Of a DNA stretch of 34,699 bases, positions 7,996 through 19,193 are shown in pieces. The stretch covers positions 1 through 34,699 of the forward strand of contig CACLPR010000012.1 of assembly GCA_902608845.1 (NCBI GenBank). Direction: 5' to 3'. Both the position numbers and the translations under genes were made by a program. A model generated the notes under the pieces. That model ran no database searches and had not been told where the DNA came from. It worked only from the letters and a program-made list of their open reading frames with translations. Position 1 is the first letter of the stretch. Every line of letters begins with the position of its first letter. Source of the DNA: an uncultured Pelagibacteraceae bacterium (GTDB taxonomy: Bacteria; Pseudomonadota; Alphaproteobacteria; Pelagibacterales; Pelagibacteraceae).

Positions 7996-8071
7996 GGGTG
8001 GTTAGCTCAGTTGGTAGAGCATCTCGTTTACACCGAGGGGGTCAAAGGTTCGAGTCCTTTACTACCCACCA
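7996..8071 (+). tRNA. tRNA-Val(UAC)
   Basis: A 76-nt tRNA. The acceptor arm GGGTGGT (7996-8002) pairs with ACTACCC (8061-8067) with one G-U. The D-arm GCTCAGTTGGTAGAGC is canonical. The anticodon loop TTTACAC gives anticodon TAC at 8029-8031. The T-arm contains GGTTCGAGTCC, the discriminator is A8068, and CCA is encoded at 8069-8071. It lies 11 nt before tRNA-Asp, so the two are probably cut from one precursor. Confidence 0.97.
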
Positions 8072-8082
8072 TTTACACCTGT

Positions 8083-8159
8083 GGGGGTGTAGCTCAGTTG
8101 GTTAGAGCACCTGCCTGTCACGCAGGGGGCCGAGGGTTCGAGTCCCTTCACTCCCGCCA
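8083..8159 (+). tRNA. tRNA-Asp(GUC)
   Basis: A 77-nt tRNA. The acceptor arm GGGGGTG (8083-8089) pairs with CACTCCC (8149-8155) with one G-U. The anticodon stem CCTGC/GCAGG encloses the loop CTGTCAC with anticodon GTC at 8117-8119. The discriminator is G8156, the base expected for tRNA-Asp, and CCA is encoded at 8157-8159. It follows tRNA-Val by 11 nt and precedes the nuo promoter region. Confidence 0.97.
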
Positions 8160-8187
8160 TTATTCGAGTAAAACTAGGCATAAAAAT

Positions 8188-8218
8188 GTGACATATCTTC
8201 ACTTTTAGTTGATATAAT
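8188..8218 (+). promoter_or_regulatory. Promoter of the nuo operon
   Basis: A perfect TATAAT at 8213-8218. Upstream is GTGACA (8188-8193, five of six matches to TTGACA) at a long 19-nt spacing. Transcription would start near 8225, about 14 nt before the nuoA ATG at 8239. This start lies downstream of the TTG at 8221, which argues against that codon as the nuoA start. The long spacer suggests an intrinsically weak or activated promoter. Confidence 0.5.
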
Positions 8219-8238
8219 AGTTGTTACATAGGAATCAA

Positions 8239-8607
8239 ATGCTTGCGGAATTTTTAAAAGATTATCTACCAATAATATTATTTTTGATAATAGCTTTAGG
8301 CTTGAGTCTTGCTTTTGTAGCAATTAATTATATAGCTGCTCCAAGCAAACCTGATCCTGAGAAACTTTCAGCCTATGAATGTGGGTTTGAACCTTTCAAT
8401 GACTCAAGGATGGAATTTGATGTCAGATTTTATTTGGTTGCAATTTTATTTATAATTTTTGATTTAGAAATTGCATTTTTATTCCCATGGGCGATCTCAC
8501 TGGGTGAAATTGGTTTATACGGTTTCTGCTCTATGATGTTATTTTTATTTATTTTAACTGTTGGATTTATTTACGAGTGGAAAAAAGGTGCTTTAGACTG
8601 GGAATAA
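8239..8607 (+). CDS. nuoA: NADH-quinone oxidoreductase subunit A
   Basis: Membrane subunit of complex I near the quinone-binding junction, with three transmembrane helices. From the ATG at 8239 the product has 122 residues. Family signatures are visible: YECGFEPF in the first loop, then [20 protein letters not shown] in the second helix, and the C-terminal WKKGALDW. I chose 8239 because AGGA at 8230-8233 is a fair Shine-Dalgarno at proper spacing, and because the frame's earlier TTG at 8221 would lie before the predicted transcription start. It is the first gene of the fourteen-gene nuo operon and is separated from nuoB by one base. Confidence 0.96.
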   Translation: MLAEFLKDYLPIILFLIIALGLSLAFVAINYIAAPSKPDPEKLSAYECGFEPFNDSRMEFDVRFYLVAILFIIFDLEIAFLFPWAISLGEIGLYGFCSMMLFLFILTVGFIYEWKKGALDWE

Positions 8608-8608
8608 T

Positions 8609-9130
8609 ATGAATTTACAAGACAGAAAAAAAGATATTCCAGATGAGTTTAAACAGCTAGCTCAAGACTTTAGTGATAATGGTTTTATAACAACATCACT
8701 AGACAATCTTGTTAATTGGGCAAGAACTGGTTCATTGCATTGGATGACGTTCGGACTAGCATGTTGTGCTGTTGAAATGATGCAAACATCTATGCCAAGA
8801 TATGATCTTGAAAGATTTGGTGCAGCACCGAGAGCATCGCCACGTCAATCAGATGTCATGATAGTAGCAGGCACGTTAACAAATAAAATGGCTCCTGCAT
8901 TAAGAAAAGTTTATGACCAAATGCCTGAACCTAGGTATGTAATATCTATGGGAAGTTGTGCAAATGGTGGAGGCTATTATCATTATTCATACTCTGTAGT
9001 GAGAGGATGTGATCGAGTGGTACCAGTTGATGTATATGTCCCTGGATGCCCTCCCTCAGCTGAAGCACTACTTTATGGAATTTTACAGTTACAGAAAAAA
9101 ATTAGAAATAAAGGTTCTTTAGAAAGATAA
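8609..9130 (+). CDS. nuoB: NADH-quinone oxidoreductase subunit B (cluster N2)
   Basis: Peripheral-arm subunit of complex I that carries the last iron-sulfur cluster, N2, which hands electrons to quinone. The four expected cysteine ligands are present: the adjacent pair C52 and C53 in ACCAVEMM, C117 in MGSCANGGG and C147 in VPGCPPSAE. The conserved [20 protein letters not shown] segment near the quinone site is intact. At 173 residues the length is usual for alphaproteobacteria. It follows nuoA by 1 nt and precedes nuoC by 2 nt. Confidence 0.98.
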   Translation: MNLQDRKKDIPDEFKQLAQDFSDNGFITTSLDNLVNWARTGSLHWMTFGLACCAVEMMQTSMPRYDLERFGAAPRASPRQSDVMIVAGTLTNKMAPALRKVYDQMPEPRYVISMGSCANGGGYYHYSYSVVRGCDRVVPVDVYVPGCPPSAEALLYGILQLQKKIRNKGSLER

Positions 9131-9132
9131 TA

Positions 9133-9723
9133 ATGAAAAATCATGAGGACTTGGAAAAGTTTATAAACTCCGAATTAACATCTAAAATAAATAATTCATT
9201 TATAAAGCATGAAACTATTTATATAAACATAGATCATGATAGATTGCTCGATGTTATTTCTTTTTTGAAGACCAGTAAAGAAACTAAATTTAGGCAATTA
9301 ATCGAAATTACAGCTGTAGATTACCCAGAAAATGAAAATAGATTTAAGGTGGTTTATTTATTATTAAGTCATGAATATAATCAAAGAATTATTATTGATT
9401 ATTTAATAAAAGAAAATGAAGTAATTTCCTCATTAACTTCTATATTTCCCGCTGCAAATTGGATGGAAAGAGAAGTATTCGATATGTATGGGTTAAACTT
9501 TAAAAATCATCCTGATTTAAGAAGAATTTTAACCGATTATGGCTTTGAGGGGCATCCTTTAAGAAAAGATTTTCCTCTTACTGGTCATAATGAGGTTCGT
9601 TATAGCGAAGAGCAAAAAAAAGTGATCTATGAACCTGTTAAATTAGAACAAAATTACAGAAATTTTGATTATGAGAGTCCTTGGGAAGGAACAAAATACA
9701 TTAAAGAAATTAAAAAAAGTTAA
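9133..9723 (+). CDS. nuoC: NADH-quinone oxidoreductase subunit C
   Basis: The 30-kDa subunit of the complex I peripheral arm; it has no cofactor and packs against NuoD. The C-terminal half carries the family block [20 protein letters not shown] followed by [20 protein letters not shown]. The protein is a separate 196-residue subunit, not fused to NuoD as in E. coli, which is the usual arrangement in alphaproteobacteria. The stop shares one base with the nuoD start (TAATG), implying coupled translation. Confidence 0.97.
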   Translation: MKNHEDLEKFINSELTSKINNSFIKHETIYINIDHDRLLDVISFLKTSKETKFRQLIEITAVDYPENENRFKVVYLLLSHEYNQRIIIDYLIKENEVISSLTSIFPAANWMEREVFDMYGLNFKNHPDLRRILTDYGFEGHPLRKDFPLTGHNEVRYSEEQKKVIYEPVKLEQNYRNFDYESPWEGTKYIKEIKKS

Positions 9724-10898
9724 TGGCAAAAGAAAAAAAAACACTCAATTTAAATTTTGGACCACAACATCCTGCAGCACATGGAGTTTTAAGATTAATA
9801 CTTCAATTAGATGGAGAAGTTGTTGAAAAAGCTGATCCTCATATAGGGTTATTGCACCGAGGTACTGAGAAGTTAATAGAAAACAAAACCTATATCCAAG
9901 CAGTTCCTTATTTTGATCGTTTGGATTATGTAGCACCAATGAATCAGGAACATGCATTTGCTTTAGCTATAGAAAAAATTCTAAAAATTGAAGTTCCTTC
10001 TAGAGCGAGATATATAAGAGTAATTTTCTGTGAAATAGGTCGAATATTAAGTCACATATTGAATGTAACTACACAAGCAATGGATGTTGGGGCGTTAACA
10101 CCAACTTTATGGGGATTTGAGGAACGAGAAAAATTAATGGGATTTTATGAGAGGGTATCCGGATCAAGACTGCACGCTAATTATTTTAGAGCTGGTGGAG
10201 TACATAAAGATCTTCCTAATGGACTTGAAAGTGATATTGATGAATTTTGTGAAAAATTTCCAAAGATTATTGATGATTTAGAAACTTTACTTACCGATAA
10301 CAGAATATTTAAACAGAGAAATGTAGATATAGGAATTGTATCCAAACAAGATGCGCTAGATTATTCTTTTTCAGGAGTAATGTTAAGAGGTTCTGGTGTA
10401 GCTTGGGATTTAAGAAGAAGTCAACCTTATGATTGTTATGACGATTTAGAATTTAAAATTCCTGTTGGAAAAAACGGTGATTGTTATGACAGGTATCTTT
10501 GCAGAATCGAAGAAATGAGAGAAAGCGTAAAAATTATTAAACAGTGTTTAAAAAATATTCCAAAAGGACCAATTAAAACAGAAGATGGAAAAATTTCTCC
10601 TCCACCAAAAAAGGAACTTAAACAGTCTATGGAGGCTTTAATCCATCATTTTAAATTATTTACAGAAGGATATAGGGTTGAAAAAGATGAAATATATACA
10701 GCAGTTGAGGCACCAAAAGGAGAATTCGGTGTCTATCTAATTTCAGATGGCTCAAACAAACCTTACAAATGCAAAATCAGAGCTCCTGGATTTACCCATC
10801 TTCAAGCTATGGATTATTTAATAAAAGGACATATGCTTGCTGATGTACCTGCAGTATTGGGTTCAATGGATATTGTTTTTGGGGAGGTTGATAGATGA
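9723..10898 (+). CDS. nuoD: NADH-quinone oxidoreductase subunit D
   Basis: The 49-kDa subunit of complex I, which forms the quinone-binding pocket together with NuoB. It is related to the large subunit of NiFe hydrogenases but lacks their metal-binding cysteines. The N-terminal loop [15 protein letters not shown] contains the quinone-contacting histidines. [12 protein letters not shown] and the C-terminal VFGEVDR are family hallmarks. The 391-residue length is normal. It overlaps nuoC by 1 nt and nuoE by 4 nt (ATGA). Confidence 0.98.
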   Translation: MAKEKKTLNLNFGPQHPAAHGVLRLILQLDGEVVEKADPHIGLLHRGTEKLIENKTYIQAVPYFDRLDYVAPMNQEHAFALAIEKILKIEVPSRARYIRVIFCEIGRILSHILNVTTQAMDVGALTPTLWGFEEREKLMGFYERVSGSRLHANYFRAGGVHKDLPNGLESDIDEFCEKFPKIIDDLETLLTDNRIFKQRNVDIGIVSKQDALDYSFSGVMLRGSGVAWDLRRSQPYDCYDDLEFKIPVGKNGDCYDRYLCRIEEMRESVKIIKQCLKNIPKGPIKTEDGKISPPPKKELKQSMEALIHHFKLFTEGYRVEKDEIYTAVEAPKGEFGVYLISDGSNKPYKCKIRAPGFTHLQAMDYLIKGHMLADVPAVLGSMDIVFGEVDR

Positions 10899-11503
10899 GT
10901 GTAAAAAAAATTCACAAAGAACAGCCTGAAACTTTTCAGTTTAATGATAAAAGTATGGAGGCTGCAAATAAAATAGTTTCTAATTATCCCAACGGGAAAC
11001 AACAGAGCGCAGTCATGGCTTTGTTATATATAGCGCAAAGGCAAAATGATAATTGGATACCGTTACAAGCAATGAAATATATAGCTAAATTTTTAGACAT
11101 GCCTTATATAAAAGTTTATGAAGTAGCAACTTTTTATTCAATGTATAATTTATCTCCAGTTGGTAAATATTTTTTTCAAGTTTGTACCACAACACCTTGT
11201 ATGCTTAGAGGTGCGTATGATTTAGTAAAAGTTTGTAAAAATAAAATATCTGAAAAAGAAAATGTATTATCTGACGATGGGAAAATTTCTTGGATGGAGG
11301 TTGAATGTCTGGGTGCATGTGTAAACGCTCCAATGATGCAAGTTAATGAGGACTATTATGAAGATTTGAATGATAAAAAACTCGAAGAAATAATTGAGAC
11401 GATATACCAAAATAAAAACCCAAAACCAGGATCTTATTCAGGAAGAATAAATGCAGAACCAGTTAACAATAGAAAAACTTTATTAGGTAATAAAAATGCT
11501 TAA
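10895..11503 (+). CDS. nuoE: NADH-quinone oxidoreductase subunit E
   Basis: The 24-kDa subunit of the NADH-dehydrogenase module, with a thioredoxin-like fold and the off-pathway 2Fe-2S cluster N1a. Its four ligands are C97 and C102 (in [11 protein letters not shown]) and C138 and C142 (in [12 protein letters not shown]). The [19 protein letters not shown] segment before them is typical. The 202-residue product has a short C-terminal extension of variable sequence. It overlaps nuoD by 4 nt and nuoF by 8 nt. Confidence 0.97.
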   Translation: MSVKKIHKEQPETFQFNDKSMEAANKIVSNYPNGKQQSAVMALLYIAQRQNDNWIPLQAMKYIAKFLDMPYIKVYEVATFYSMYNLSPVGKYFFQVCTTTPCMLRGAYDLVKVCKNKISEKENVLSDDGKISWMEVECLGACVNAPMMQVNEDYYEDLNDKKLEEIIETIYQNKNPKPGSYSGRINAEPVNNRKTLLGNKNA

Positions 11504-12827
11504 AGACGAAGATAGAATATTTCAAAATTTATACAATGACAGTGGTGCTGATATCGAGTCTGCTAAATTAAGAAATGATTGGAATGGAACAAAAGAAATT
11601 TTAGATAAAGGAAGAGAGTGGATAATCAATGAAGTTAAATCTTCAGAGCTTAGAGGACGTGGTGGAGCTGGTTTTCCAACTGGTCTAAAATGGTCATTTG
11701 CACCAAAAGAAGTAGGGTCTAGACCACATTACTTAGTTATCAATGCTGATGAATCAGAACCTGGAACATGCAAAGATAGAGATATATTAAGATTTGAACC
11801 TCACAAATTAATAGAGGGATGTTTAATTGCTTCTTACGCAGTTAATGCACATAAATGTTATATTTATATTAGAGGTGAATATTTTAATGAAGGACAAAAA
11901 CTTCAAACTGCAATCGATGAGGCTTATAAAAACAATTTAATCGGTAAAAATGCTTTAAATTCAGGATGGGATTTAGATATTTATATTCATTATGGTGCAG
12001 GTGCCTATATTTGTGGTGAAGAAACTGCACTACTTGAGAGTTTGGAAGGAAAAAAGGGTCAACCAAGATTAAAGCCACCATTTCCTGCATTAATTGGATT
12101 ATATGGATGTCCTACTATCATAAATAATGTTGAGACTGTTGCAGCTGTTCCTACAATTTTAAGAAGGGGTGCAAAATGGTTTAGTTCACTTGGAAGGCCT
12201 AAAAACACTGGAACAAAAATTTATTGTATTTCTGGAAATGTTAATAACCCATGCAATGTAGAAGAAGAAATGGGAATTCCACTTAAAGAATTAATTGAAA
12301 CCCATGCTGGAGGTGTAGTTGGTGGATGGGACAATCTGAAAGCAGTAATACCCGGTGGTTCTTCAATGCCAATGTTGCCTAAAGAAATTTGTGACAATAT
12401 GAAAATGGATTTTGATGCATGTGTTGAAAATAAAACAGGACTAGGAACAGCAGGTATTGTTGTGATCAATAATGACCAAGATATTATTAAGTGTATGGCA
12501 AGAATAGCTAGATTTTATAAACATGAAAGTTGTGGTCAGTGTACACCATGTAGGGAAGGATCTGGATGGATGTGGAGAATGTTGGAAAGAATGGCAGCAG
12601 GTCAGGCAACTCCAGACGAAGTGGATATGCTTTTTGATGTAACTAAACAAATAGAAGGTCATACAATTTGTGCATTTGGAGAAGGCTCCTCTTGGCCAGT
12701 TCAAGGATTAATCAGGCATTTCAAAGACGAAATACTTGAAAGAAATAAATTTGATCCTGTAGTGAAAAAACAAAAAAATATTCCATACCTAGTTGATCAA
12801 CATTTATTAGAAAAGGAAAATGCCTAA
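11496..12827 (+). CDS. nuoF: NADH-quinone oxidoreductase subunit F (NADH- and FMN-binding)
   Basis: The entry point of electrons into complex I; it binds NADH, FMN and the 4Fe-4S cluster N3. The glycine-rich nucleotide loop [11 protein letters not shown] is at residues 53-63, and the [20 protein letters not shown] block that shapes the FMN site follows. N3 ligands are C346, C349 and C352 (in [12 protein letters not shown]) and C392 (in HTICAFGE). The segment after C392 reads [12 protein letters not shown], where many homologs have ALGDAAAWPVQG. The 443-residue length is normal. The start overlaps nuoE by 8 nt and the stop overlaps nuoG by 8 nt. Confidence 0.98.
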   Translation: MLKDEDRIFQNLYNDSGADIESAKLRNDWNGTKEILDKGREWIINEVKSSELRGRGGAGFPTGLKWSFAPKEVGSRPHYLVINADESEPGTCKDRDILRFEPHKLIEGCLIASYAVNAHKCYIYIRGEYFNEGQKLQTAIDEAYKNNLIGKNALNSGWDLDIYIHYGAGAYICGEETALLESLEGKKGQPRLKPPFPALIGLYGCPTIINNVETVAAVPTILRRGAKWFSSLGRPKNTGTKIYCISGNVNNPCNVEEEMGIPLKELIETHAGGVVGGWDNLKAVIPGGSSMPMLPKEICDNMKMDFDACVENKTGLGTAGIVVINNDQDIIKCMARIARFYKHESCGQCTPCREGSGWMWRMLERMAAGQATPDEVDMLFDVTKQIEGHTICAFGEGSSWPVQGLIRHFKDEILERNKFDPVVKKQKNIPYLVDQHLLEKENA

Positions 12828-14847
12828 ATTAAAAGTAAACGATATTGATATTGAAGTTGAAGATGGTCTAACGGTACTCCAAGCTTGTGAACAGGCTGGA
12901 GTTGAGATACCAAGATTTTGTTATCATGAAAAACTTTCCATCGCTGGAAATTGTCGTATGTGTTTGGTTGAAATGGAAAAGTCACCAAAACCAATAGCCT
13001 CATGTGCTATGCCTGCAACAGAGGGAATGGTTATCAAAACAAACACAGAGAAAGTTGAAAAAGCAAGAAAAGGTGTGATGGAGTTTTTGCTGGCTAACCA
13101 TCCTTTAGATTGTCCTGTTTGTGATCAGGGTGGTGAGTGCGATTTACAGGATCAATCAATGTTTTATGGAATTGATAAATCAAGATTTAAAGAAAATAAA
13201 AGATATGTACCTGAAAAATACATGGGTCCATTAGTAAAAACCCAAATGACTAGATGTATTCATTGTACTAGATGTATTAGATTTGCCACAGAAGTAGCGG
13301 GAGTGCCAGAATTAGGTGCGATTGGACGTGGAGAAAATATGGAAATTACTACATATTTAGAGAAATCTATGGAGTCTGAAATGTCAGCAAATGTAATAGA
13401 CTTATGTCCAGTAGGTGCCTTAACTTCTAAGCCTTATGTTTTTGAGGCAAGACCTTGGGAACTTAAAAAAACTGAAACAATTGATGTAATGGATGCTGTT
13501 GGATCTAACATTAGAGTAGATACTTACGACTGGGAAGTAAAAAGGGTTTTACCTAGAATTAATGAAGAAATTAACGAAGAGTGGATTTCAGATAAAACCA
13601 GATATGCGTGTGATGGATTAAAAAATCAACGATTAGATACACCACTTATAAAAAATAATGGAACTTTTGAGGAAATAAGTTGGCAAGACGCATACAAAAA
13701 AATTAAAGAAAAAATTTCAAAATCATCACCAGACAAAATAGTTGGTTTAACTGGTGACATGACAAACATGGAAACTATGTTTGCTATTAAAAACTTATTT
13801 CAAAAAACTTTAAATTCTAAATATTTAGACTCTAGAGCTAACCATACTTATATAAATTTTGAAAACAGAAATAATTATTTGTTTAACTCTAGCATAGAAG
13901 GGATTGAAGAAAGTGATCTAATATTATTAATAGGCACAAACCCCAGATTTGAAGCCACTATATTAAACTCAAGAATAAGAAAAAATTATTTAAAAAATAA
14001 AACTGAAATATTTTCTTTAGTGGATATGGGTGATTTAACTTATCCTTACACAGTTTTAGAAAATAATTCAAAAGTAATAAATGAAATAATTAAAAATGAA
14101 CACGATCTTTCAAAAAAAATTAATAGTGCGAAAAAACCTATAATTATCTTAGGTCAATCAATTTTAAATAGTAACAACGGCGCATATGTATTTGAGGAGT
14201 TAAAAAAGTATTTAATTAGTATTAATAAAATTGATGATAATTGGAATTCACTAAATATTTTAGCAACTGATGCATCAGCTGTAGGTTCATATGATTTAGG
14301 TATTTTTTCATCAAATAATGGAAGCAATAAAGCTCTTAAAAAAATTGAAGATAATGAAGCTGAGATTGTTTTTTTATTTGGTCAAGATAAACTGAAATTC
14401 AAAAAAAATAATGAGTTTATAATTTATATTGGAAGTCATGGAGATTTAGGTGCAGGTATGGCGGACCTTATTTTGCCCGGTGCTGCATACACAGAACAAG
14501 ATGGTTATTTCACAAATTTGGAAGGAACGCTCCAAAAAGCTTATAAAGCGTCATATCCACCAGGAGAAGCTAAAGAAGATTGGCAAATAATTAATGAGTT
14601 ATCAGTTGTAATCAGCGGAAATGCTTTATTTAATAATAAAGAGGTATTAATTAAATCCATGCATGACTATCTAAATAATGAAATAATTAAAAATTTTGAA
14701 GTACTTCCATACAATTTAAGTGATCAAAAAATATTAGTTGAGGATATTGATTATTATTATTCTAATACAATTGCTCGTGCATCCAAAACAATGTCCGAAT
14801 GTAGATACGCAAGAACTAACTTGAAAAAAACTGGAACAGAGGATTAA
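12820..14847 (+). CDS. nuoG: NADH-quinone oxidoreductase subunit G
   Basis: The 75-kDa subunit of complex I, carrying a chain of iron-sulfur clusters. Ligands are visible for the 2Fe-2S cluster N1b (C34, C45, C48, C62), for N5 (H94, C98, C101, C107) and for N4 (C146, C149, C152, C196). From about residue 215 a molybdopterin-oxidoreductase-like domain follows; in complex I it has lost its cofactor. That part is AT-rich and diverged but still contains [20 protein letters not shown]. The 675-residue length fits the alphaproteobacterial and mitochondrial form, without the extra C-terminal part of E. coli NuoG. It overlaps nuoF by 8 nt and nuoH by 1 nt. Confidence 0.98.
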   Translation: MPKLKVNDIDIEVEDGLTVLQACEQAGVEIPRFCYHEKLSIAGNCRMCLVEMEKSPKPIASCAMPATEGMVIKTNTEKVEKARKGVMEFLLANHPLDCPVCDQGGECDLQDQSMFYGIDKSRFKENKRYVPEKYMGPLVKTQMTRCIHCTRCIRFATEVAGVPELGAIGRGENMEITTYLEKSMESEMSANVIDLCPVGALTSKPYVFEARPWELKKTETIDVMDAVGSNIRVDTYDWEVKRVLPRINEEINEEWISDKTRYACDGLKNQRLDTPLIKNNGTFEEISWQDAYKKIKEKISKSSPDKIVGLTGDMTNMETMFAIKNLFQKTLNSKYLDSRANHTYINFENRNNYLFNSSIEGIEESDLILLIGTNPRFEATILNSRIRKNYLKNKTEIFSLVDMGDLTYPYTVLENNSKVINEIIKNEHDLSKKINSAKKPIIILGQSILNSNNGAYVFEELKKYLISINKIDDNWNSLNILATDASAVGSYDLGIFSSNNGSNKALKKIEDNEAEIVFLFGQDKLKFKKNNEFIIYIGSHGDLGAGMADLILPGAAYTEQDGYFTNLEGTLQKAYKASYPPGEAKEDWQIINELSVVISGNALFNNKEVLIKSMHDYLNNEIIKNFEVLPYNLSDQKILVEDIDYYYSNTIARASKTMSECRYARTNLKKTGTED

Positions 14848-15848
14848 TGGACTCTTATTTTTCAATATTATTTACTGAAGTTTATAAAATACTGTTTCTC
14901 CTGGTTCCTGTTTTGGTCTCTGTAGCAATGATTGTTTGGCTTGATAGAAGAGTTTGGGCCTTTGTTCAAAAAAGGAGAGGACCAAATGTTGTTGGCCCGT
15001 TCGGTTTATTTCAATCACTAGCAGATGCATTAAAATATATATTTAAAGAAATAATAATACCTGCAAGTTCAAACAAACTTGTGTTTGTATTAGCTCCAGT
15101 TGTTACAATGACATTAGCATTAATATCATGGGCTGTAATACCATTTGGTGAAGATTTTGTTTTAGCCAACATCAATGTTGGTATTTTATATCTTTTTGCC
15201 GTTTCATCATTAGGTGTATATGGAATAATTATGGGTGGATGGGCATCTAACTCAAAATACCCTTTTTTAGGTGCAATCAGGTCTGCTGCACAAATGGTTT
15301 CATACGAAGTTTCAATAGGAGTTATAATAATTAATGTTCTATTATGTGTTGGATCTTTAAACTTAAGTGACATAGTTATGGCACAACAAAATTTATGGTT
15401 TGTAATTCCTTTGTTTCCTATGTTTGTAATTTTTTTTATTTCTGCGTTAGCAGAAACAAATCGTCCTCCATTTGATTTACCTGAAGCAGAAGCAGAATTA
15501 GTGGCAGGATATCAAACTGAATATTCAGGAATGATGTATGCTATGTTTTGGTTAGGAGAGTATGCAAACATTCTATTAATGTGTGCAATGGGTTCAGTTT
15601 TATTTTTGGGTGGCTGGTTGTCTCCAATAGATATATTTCCATTGAATGCTATTCCAGGTCCATTTTGGCTAATCTTTAAAATATTATTTTTATTTATTTT
15701 ATTTGCATTAGTTAAAGCGACTGTTCCAAGATATAGATATGACCAACTAATGAAGCTTGGTTGGAAGATATTCTTACCATTTTCACTGTTTTATGTTGTT
15801 TTAACTTCAAGTTTTTTACTATATTTTGACTTACTACCAGGAAAATAA
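14847..15848 (+). CDS. nuoH: NADH-quinone oxidoreductase subunit H
   Basis: Membrane subunit (ND1 homolog) that forms the quinone entry tunnel and links the peripheral arm to the proton pumps. It has about eight hydrophobic segments. Signatures are [19 protein letters not shown] in the first cytoplasmic loop, the acidic quinone-side loop [20 protein letters not shown], and the late [14 protein letters not shown]. The 333-residue length is normal. It overlaps nuoG by one base and directly abuts nuoI. Confidence 0.98.
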   Translation: MDSYFSILFTEVYKILFLLVPVLVSVAMIVWLDRRVWAFVQKRRGPNVVGPFGLFQSLADALKYIFKEIIIPASSNKLVFVLAPVVTMTLALISWAVIPFGEDFVLANINVGILYLFAVSSLGVYGIIMGGWASNSKYPFLGAIRSAAQMVSYEVSIGVIIINVLLCVGSLNLSDIVMAQQNLWFVIPLFPMFVIFFISALAETNRPPFDLPEAEAELVAGYQTEYSGMMYAMFWLGEYANILLMCAMGSVLFLGGWLSPIDIFPLNAIPGPFWLIFKILFLFILFALVKATVPRYRYDQLMKLGWKIFLPFSLFYVVLTSSFLLYFDLLPGK

Positions 15849-16334
15849 ATGAAAATATCAAGATTATTAAAAACCATATTCATGATTGATTTTGTGACTG
15901 GTTTATTAATTGCTATAAAAGAGACTTTTAAGGCAAAAAAGACAATCAATTATCCTTTTGAAAAGGGATCTTTAGGAACAAGGTCTAGAGGCGAGCACGC
16001 TCTAAGAAGATATCCTAACGGTGAGGAAAGATGCATAGCATGTAAGCTTTGTGAAGCTGTATGTCCAGCCCAAGCTATTACAATTGAATCTAAGGAAAGA
16101 GATGATGGAAGTAGAAAAACGGTAAGATATGACATTGATATGCTTAAGTGTATATACTGTGGACTTTGTGAAGAGTCTTGTCCTGTAGATGCGATTGTCC
16201 AAGGTCCAAATTTTGAATTTGCAACAGAGTCTCGAGAAGAGCTTTATTATACCAAAGAAAAACTTTTGGAAAATGGTGATAGGTGGGAAAATGTTTTGGC
16301 TGCTAATATAAAGGCTGATAGTTCTCATAGATAA
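15849..16334 (+). CDS. nuoI: NADH-quinone oxidoreductase subunit I
   Basis: The 23-kDa ferredoxin-like subunit of complex I carrying clusters N6a and N6b. Two classical 4Fe-4S motifs are present: C62, C65, C68, C72 in [16 protein letters not shown] and C101, C104, C107, C111 in [16 protein letters not shown]. The N-terminal amphipathic part that contacts the membrane arm ([20 protein letters not shown]) is well conserved. The 161-residue length is typical. It starts directly after the nuoH stop and is followed by nuoJ after 4 nt. Confidence 0.98.
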   Translation: MKISRLLKTIFMIDFVTGLLIAIKETFKAKKTINYPFEKGSLGTRSRGEHALRRYPNGEERCIACKLCEAVCPAQAITIESKERDDGSRKTVRYDIDMLKCIYCGLCEESCPVDAIVQGPNFEFATESREELYYTKEKLLENGDRWENVLAANIKADSSHR

Positions 16335-16338
16335 TCTT

Positions 16339-16974
16339 ATGATTGCACATTCAGTTTTTTTTTATGTTTTCTCGTTAATTGCTATTATTTCTGCAGTCAT
16401 GGTAACTGTTTCAAAAAATACAGTTCACTCAGTTTTTTTTTTAATCCTAGATTTCATTAGCATATCTTGTTTGTTCATTATGATAGGTGCAGAATTTTTA
16501 GGGATGATTATGCTCATAGTTTATGTTGGGGCTGTTGCGGTTTTATTTTTATTTGTTGTAATGATGTTAAATGTAGCCGAACAAAAGGGCCAATGGTTTA
16601 GTTCACGATGGGATGGTGGAACCCATATTCCTATTGGTTTACTAGTTAGTTTAATTATTTTCTTTGAAATTATAATTGTAATTGGTGGATGGAAATATAA
16701 AGCTGATTTATTAAACAGCCTGTCTATAAATATATCAACTGAAGTCACTAATACTAGATCTATTGGAAATGTTTTATATACGGATTACATACTTTTATTT
16801 CAAATTTCAGGAATGATTTTGTTAGTTGCTATGATAGGAGCAATTGTTTTAACATACAGGGAAAGAGCCGGAGTTAAAAGACAAAGTTATGTTAAGCAAA
16901 TTTCTAGAGAAAGAGAAGAAGGTGTTGATTTAGTTGAAGCTGAAAGAAATAAAGGAGTTAAAATAGATGCTTAG
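16339..16974 (+). CDS. nuoJ: NADH-quinone oxidoreductase subunit J
   Basis: Membrane subunit (ND6 homolog) with about five transmembrane helices; its third helix contains the flexible pi-bulge region that couples quinone chemistry to pumping. The segment [20 protein letters not shown], with its [11 protein letters not shown] signature, is at about residues 56-75. The C-terminus is a charged cytoplasmic tail ([20 protein letters not shown]). The length of 211 residues is normal. It overlaps nuoK by 8 nt. Confidence 0.96.
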   Translation: MIAHSVFFYVFSLIAIISAVMVTVSKNTVHSVFFLILDFISISCLFIMIGAEFLGMIMLIVYVGAVAVLFLFVVMMLNVAEQKGQWFSSRWDGGTHIPIGLLVSLIIFFEIIIVIGGWKYKADLLNSLSINISTEVTNTRSIGNVLYTDYILLFQISGMILLVAMIGAIVLTYRERAGVKRQSYVKQISREREEGVDLVEAERNKGVKIDA

Positions 16975-17278
16975 CATAGGTTTAGGACATTATTTAACAT
17001 TAGCTGCTATAATATTTACAATTGGTATTGTTGGTATTTTTTTAAATAGAAAAAATGTAATAGTAATTTTAATGAGTATTGAGCTAATTTTACTTGCAGT
17101 AAATGTAAATCTTGTTGCCTTTTCTATATTTATTAATGATTTAAGTGGACAAATATTTACACTATTTATTTTAACAGTTGCAGCTGCTGAAGCTGCTATT
17201 GGGTTAGCCATAATTGTAGTTTATTTTAGAAATTCAGACACAATAAGAGTTGAAGAGATTAAAAATTTAAAAGGATAA
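16967..17278 (+). CDS. nuoK: NADH-quinone oxidoreductase subunit K
   Basis: Small membrane subunit (ND4L homolog) with three transmembrane helices. It carries membrane-embedded glutamates that are part of the proton path, visible in [17 protein letters not shown] and in [13 protein letters not shown]. The 103-residue length is as expected. The start lies inside the last codons of nuoJ, and nuoL begins one base after the stop. Confidence 0.97.
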   Translation: MLSIGLGHYLTLAAIIFTIGIVGIFLNRKNVIVILMSIELILLAVNVNLVAFSIFINDLSGQIFTLFILTVAAAEAAIGLAIIVVYFRNSDTIRVEEIKNLKG

Positions 17279-17279
17279 A

Positions 17280-19193
17280 ATGGAATACCTAATTTTATTT
17301 CTACCTCTAATAGGAGCTCTAATTAGTGGTTTTTTTGGAAAGAAAATAGGAGATAGAAATTCTCAAATTTTGACAAGTTCGTTTGTGAGTATTTCAGCAA
17401 TACTCTCTTTATTTGTTTTGTATAAAGTTATTCGTTTAGATTATTCAAACAATCTTGTTATAGCTACCTGGATCAATTCTGGAACATTAAATGTGAACTG
17501 GTCAATAAAAATTGATGCCTTATCAGCAGTTATGTTTGTTGTAGTAAATTTTGTTTCAGCTTTAGTTCATATTTATTCAATTGGATACATGTCACACGAT
17601 CCTCACAAAACGAGATTTATGGCATATTTGTCCCTATTTACTTTTGCAATGTTAACATTAGTAAGTTCAGATAATTTTATTCAATTATTTTTTGGCTGGG
17701 AAGGTGTGGGTTTGTGCTCATATTTTTTAATTGGATTTTGGTTTAAAAAAGAAAGTGCAAATAAGGCAGCTATAAAAGCATTTGTTGTTAATAGAGTTGG
17801 TGACTTTGGTTTAGCACTTGGAATTTTTTTAATTTTTTATATTTTTGGTACAGTCAATTATGATGAGGTTTTTAAACAAATCCCAAACTTATTAGATAAA
17901 AAAATAAATTTTATTGGTATTAATATAGAAATTATTGATTTGATTTGTTTGCTTTTATTAATTGGAGCAATGGGTAAATCAGCTCAATTTTTATTACATA
18001 CTTGGTTGCCTGATGCTATGGAGGGCCCAACACCAGTATCCGCATTAATTCATGCAGCAACGATGGTTACAGCGGGTGTGTTTTTGATTGTTAGATGCTC
18101 ACCTATATATGAATACTCTCCATTAGCTCTCACAGTTATAACCATAATTGGAATGACTACTGCTTTTTTTGCAGCAACAGTTGCGCTTGTACAAAATGAT
18201 ATAAAAAAAATTATAGCCTATTCTACTTGTAGTCAATTAGGCTACATGTTCTTTGCCGCTGGAGTTGGTGCTTACAATGTAGCGATGTTTCATTTATTTA
18301 CGCATGCCTTTTTCAAAGCTTTGTTGTTCTTAGGAGCTGGTGCTGTAATTCACTCATTTCATGAGGAACAAGATATAAATAAAATGGGTGGAGTTATAAA
18401 GAAACTTCCATACACATATGTGCTAATGCTTATTGGAACTCTTGCTTTAACAGGTTTTCCTTTTTTATCAGGTTTTTATTCAAAAGATGCAATAATAGAA
18501 TTTGCATACTTAAGAGGAAATGTAGTTGGGATGCTTGCTGCTTTTGTGGGTATAGTCACAGCTTTGTTAACATCAATTTATTCTTGGAGACTTATATTTA
18601 AAACATTCCATGGTAATTTTAATAATAAAGAGCTTAGTATTGATAAAGTACACGAATCTCCTTTTGTTATGATTTCTCCTTTAATTATCTTAGCAGTAGG
18701 AGCTATTTTTGCAGGTATGGCCTTTAAAGATTTGTTTATAGGTAATGAGATATCATATGAATTTTGGGCTCAATCTATAAAATTTTTAGAACCACTAAGC
18801 ACAGATCATCCACCAACGTGGTTTTTGTTTTTAACACCTATACTTGTTATTACTGCAATTCCATTTTCTTATTATTTGTATTTAAAAAACACAAACATAG
18901 TAAAAGGATTGAAAGAAATGAATGAACCAATTTATCAATTTTTAGTTAAGAAATGGTACTTCGATGAAATGTACGATTATTTATTTGTCAATCCTTCAAA
19001 AAAAATTGGAAAGTTTTTATGGAAAAAAGTTGATGGATCAATAATAGATAAATTTGGTCCTGATGGAATTTCAAGTGTAATTAAAAATTTATCAATTAAA
19101 GCAGTCAAATTTCAGTCTGGATTTATCTATCAATATGCATTTGTTATGTTGATTGGATTTTCAGTTTTACTAACAATACTGATATTAAACTGA
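17280..19193 (+). CDS. nuoL: NADH-quinone oxidoreductase subunit L (distal proton pump)
   Basis: Antiporter-like ND5 subunit, one of the three main proton-pumping channels, at the tip of the membrane arm. E141 in FGWEGVGLCSYFLIGFW and K233 in GKSAQFLLHTWLPDAMEGP correspond to the essential glutamate and lysine of the family. The antiporter signature continues with PTPVSALIHAATMVTAGVFL. The C-terminal region from about residue 530 contains a long amphipathic stretch that fits the lateral helix braced along NuoM and NuoN. The 637-residue length is normal. The stop shares one base with the nuoM start. Confidence 0.98.
   Translation: MEYLILFLPLIGALISGFFGKKIGDRNSQILTSSFVSISAILSLFVLYKVIRLDYSNNLVIATWINSGTLNVNWSIKIDALSAVMFVVVNFVSALVHIYSIGYMSHDPHKTRFMAYLSLFTFAMLTLVSSDNFIQLFFGWEGVGLCSYFLIGFWFKKESANKAAIKAFVVNRVGDFGLALGIFLIFYIFGTVNYDEVFKQIPNLLDKKINFIGINIEIIDLICLLLLIGAMGKSAQFLLHTWLPDAMEGPTPVSALIHAATMVTAGVFLIVRCSPIYEYSPLALTVITIIGMTTAFFAATVALVQNDIKKIIAYSTCSQLGYMFFAAGVGAYNVAMFHLFTHAFFKALLFLGAGAVIHSFHEEQDINKMGGVIKKLPYTYVLMLIGTLALTGFPFLSGFYSKDAIIEFAYLRGNVVGMLAAFVGIVTALLTSIYSWRLIFKTFHGNFNNKELSIDKVHESPFVMISPLIILAVGAIFAGMAFKDLFIGNEISYEFWAQSIKFLEPLSTDHPPTWFLFLTPILVITAIPFSYYLYLKNTNIVKGLKEMNEPIYQFLVKKWYFDEMYDYLFVNPSKKIGKFLWKKVDGSIIDKFGPDGISSVIKNLSIKAVKFQSGFIYQYAFVMLIGFSVLLTILILN

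Noticed and set aside
8011..8208. A 65-codon open frame over the tRNA pair
   Set aside because: It runs through tRNA-Val and tRNA-Asp; both tRNAs fold well with encoded CCA, so the frame is a by-product of tRNA sequence.
8221..8238. Upstream TTG start for nuoA adding six residues
   Set aside because: It lies before the transcription start predicted from TATAAT at 8213-8218 and has no ribosome binding site; ATG 8239 follows AGGA.
15011..15373. A 120-codon minus-strand frame opposite nuoH
   Set aside because: It is antisense to a firmly identified gene, has no motif and no neighbouring operon on that strand.
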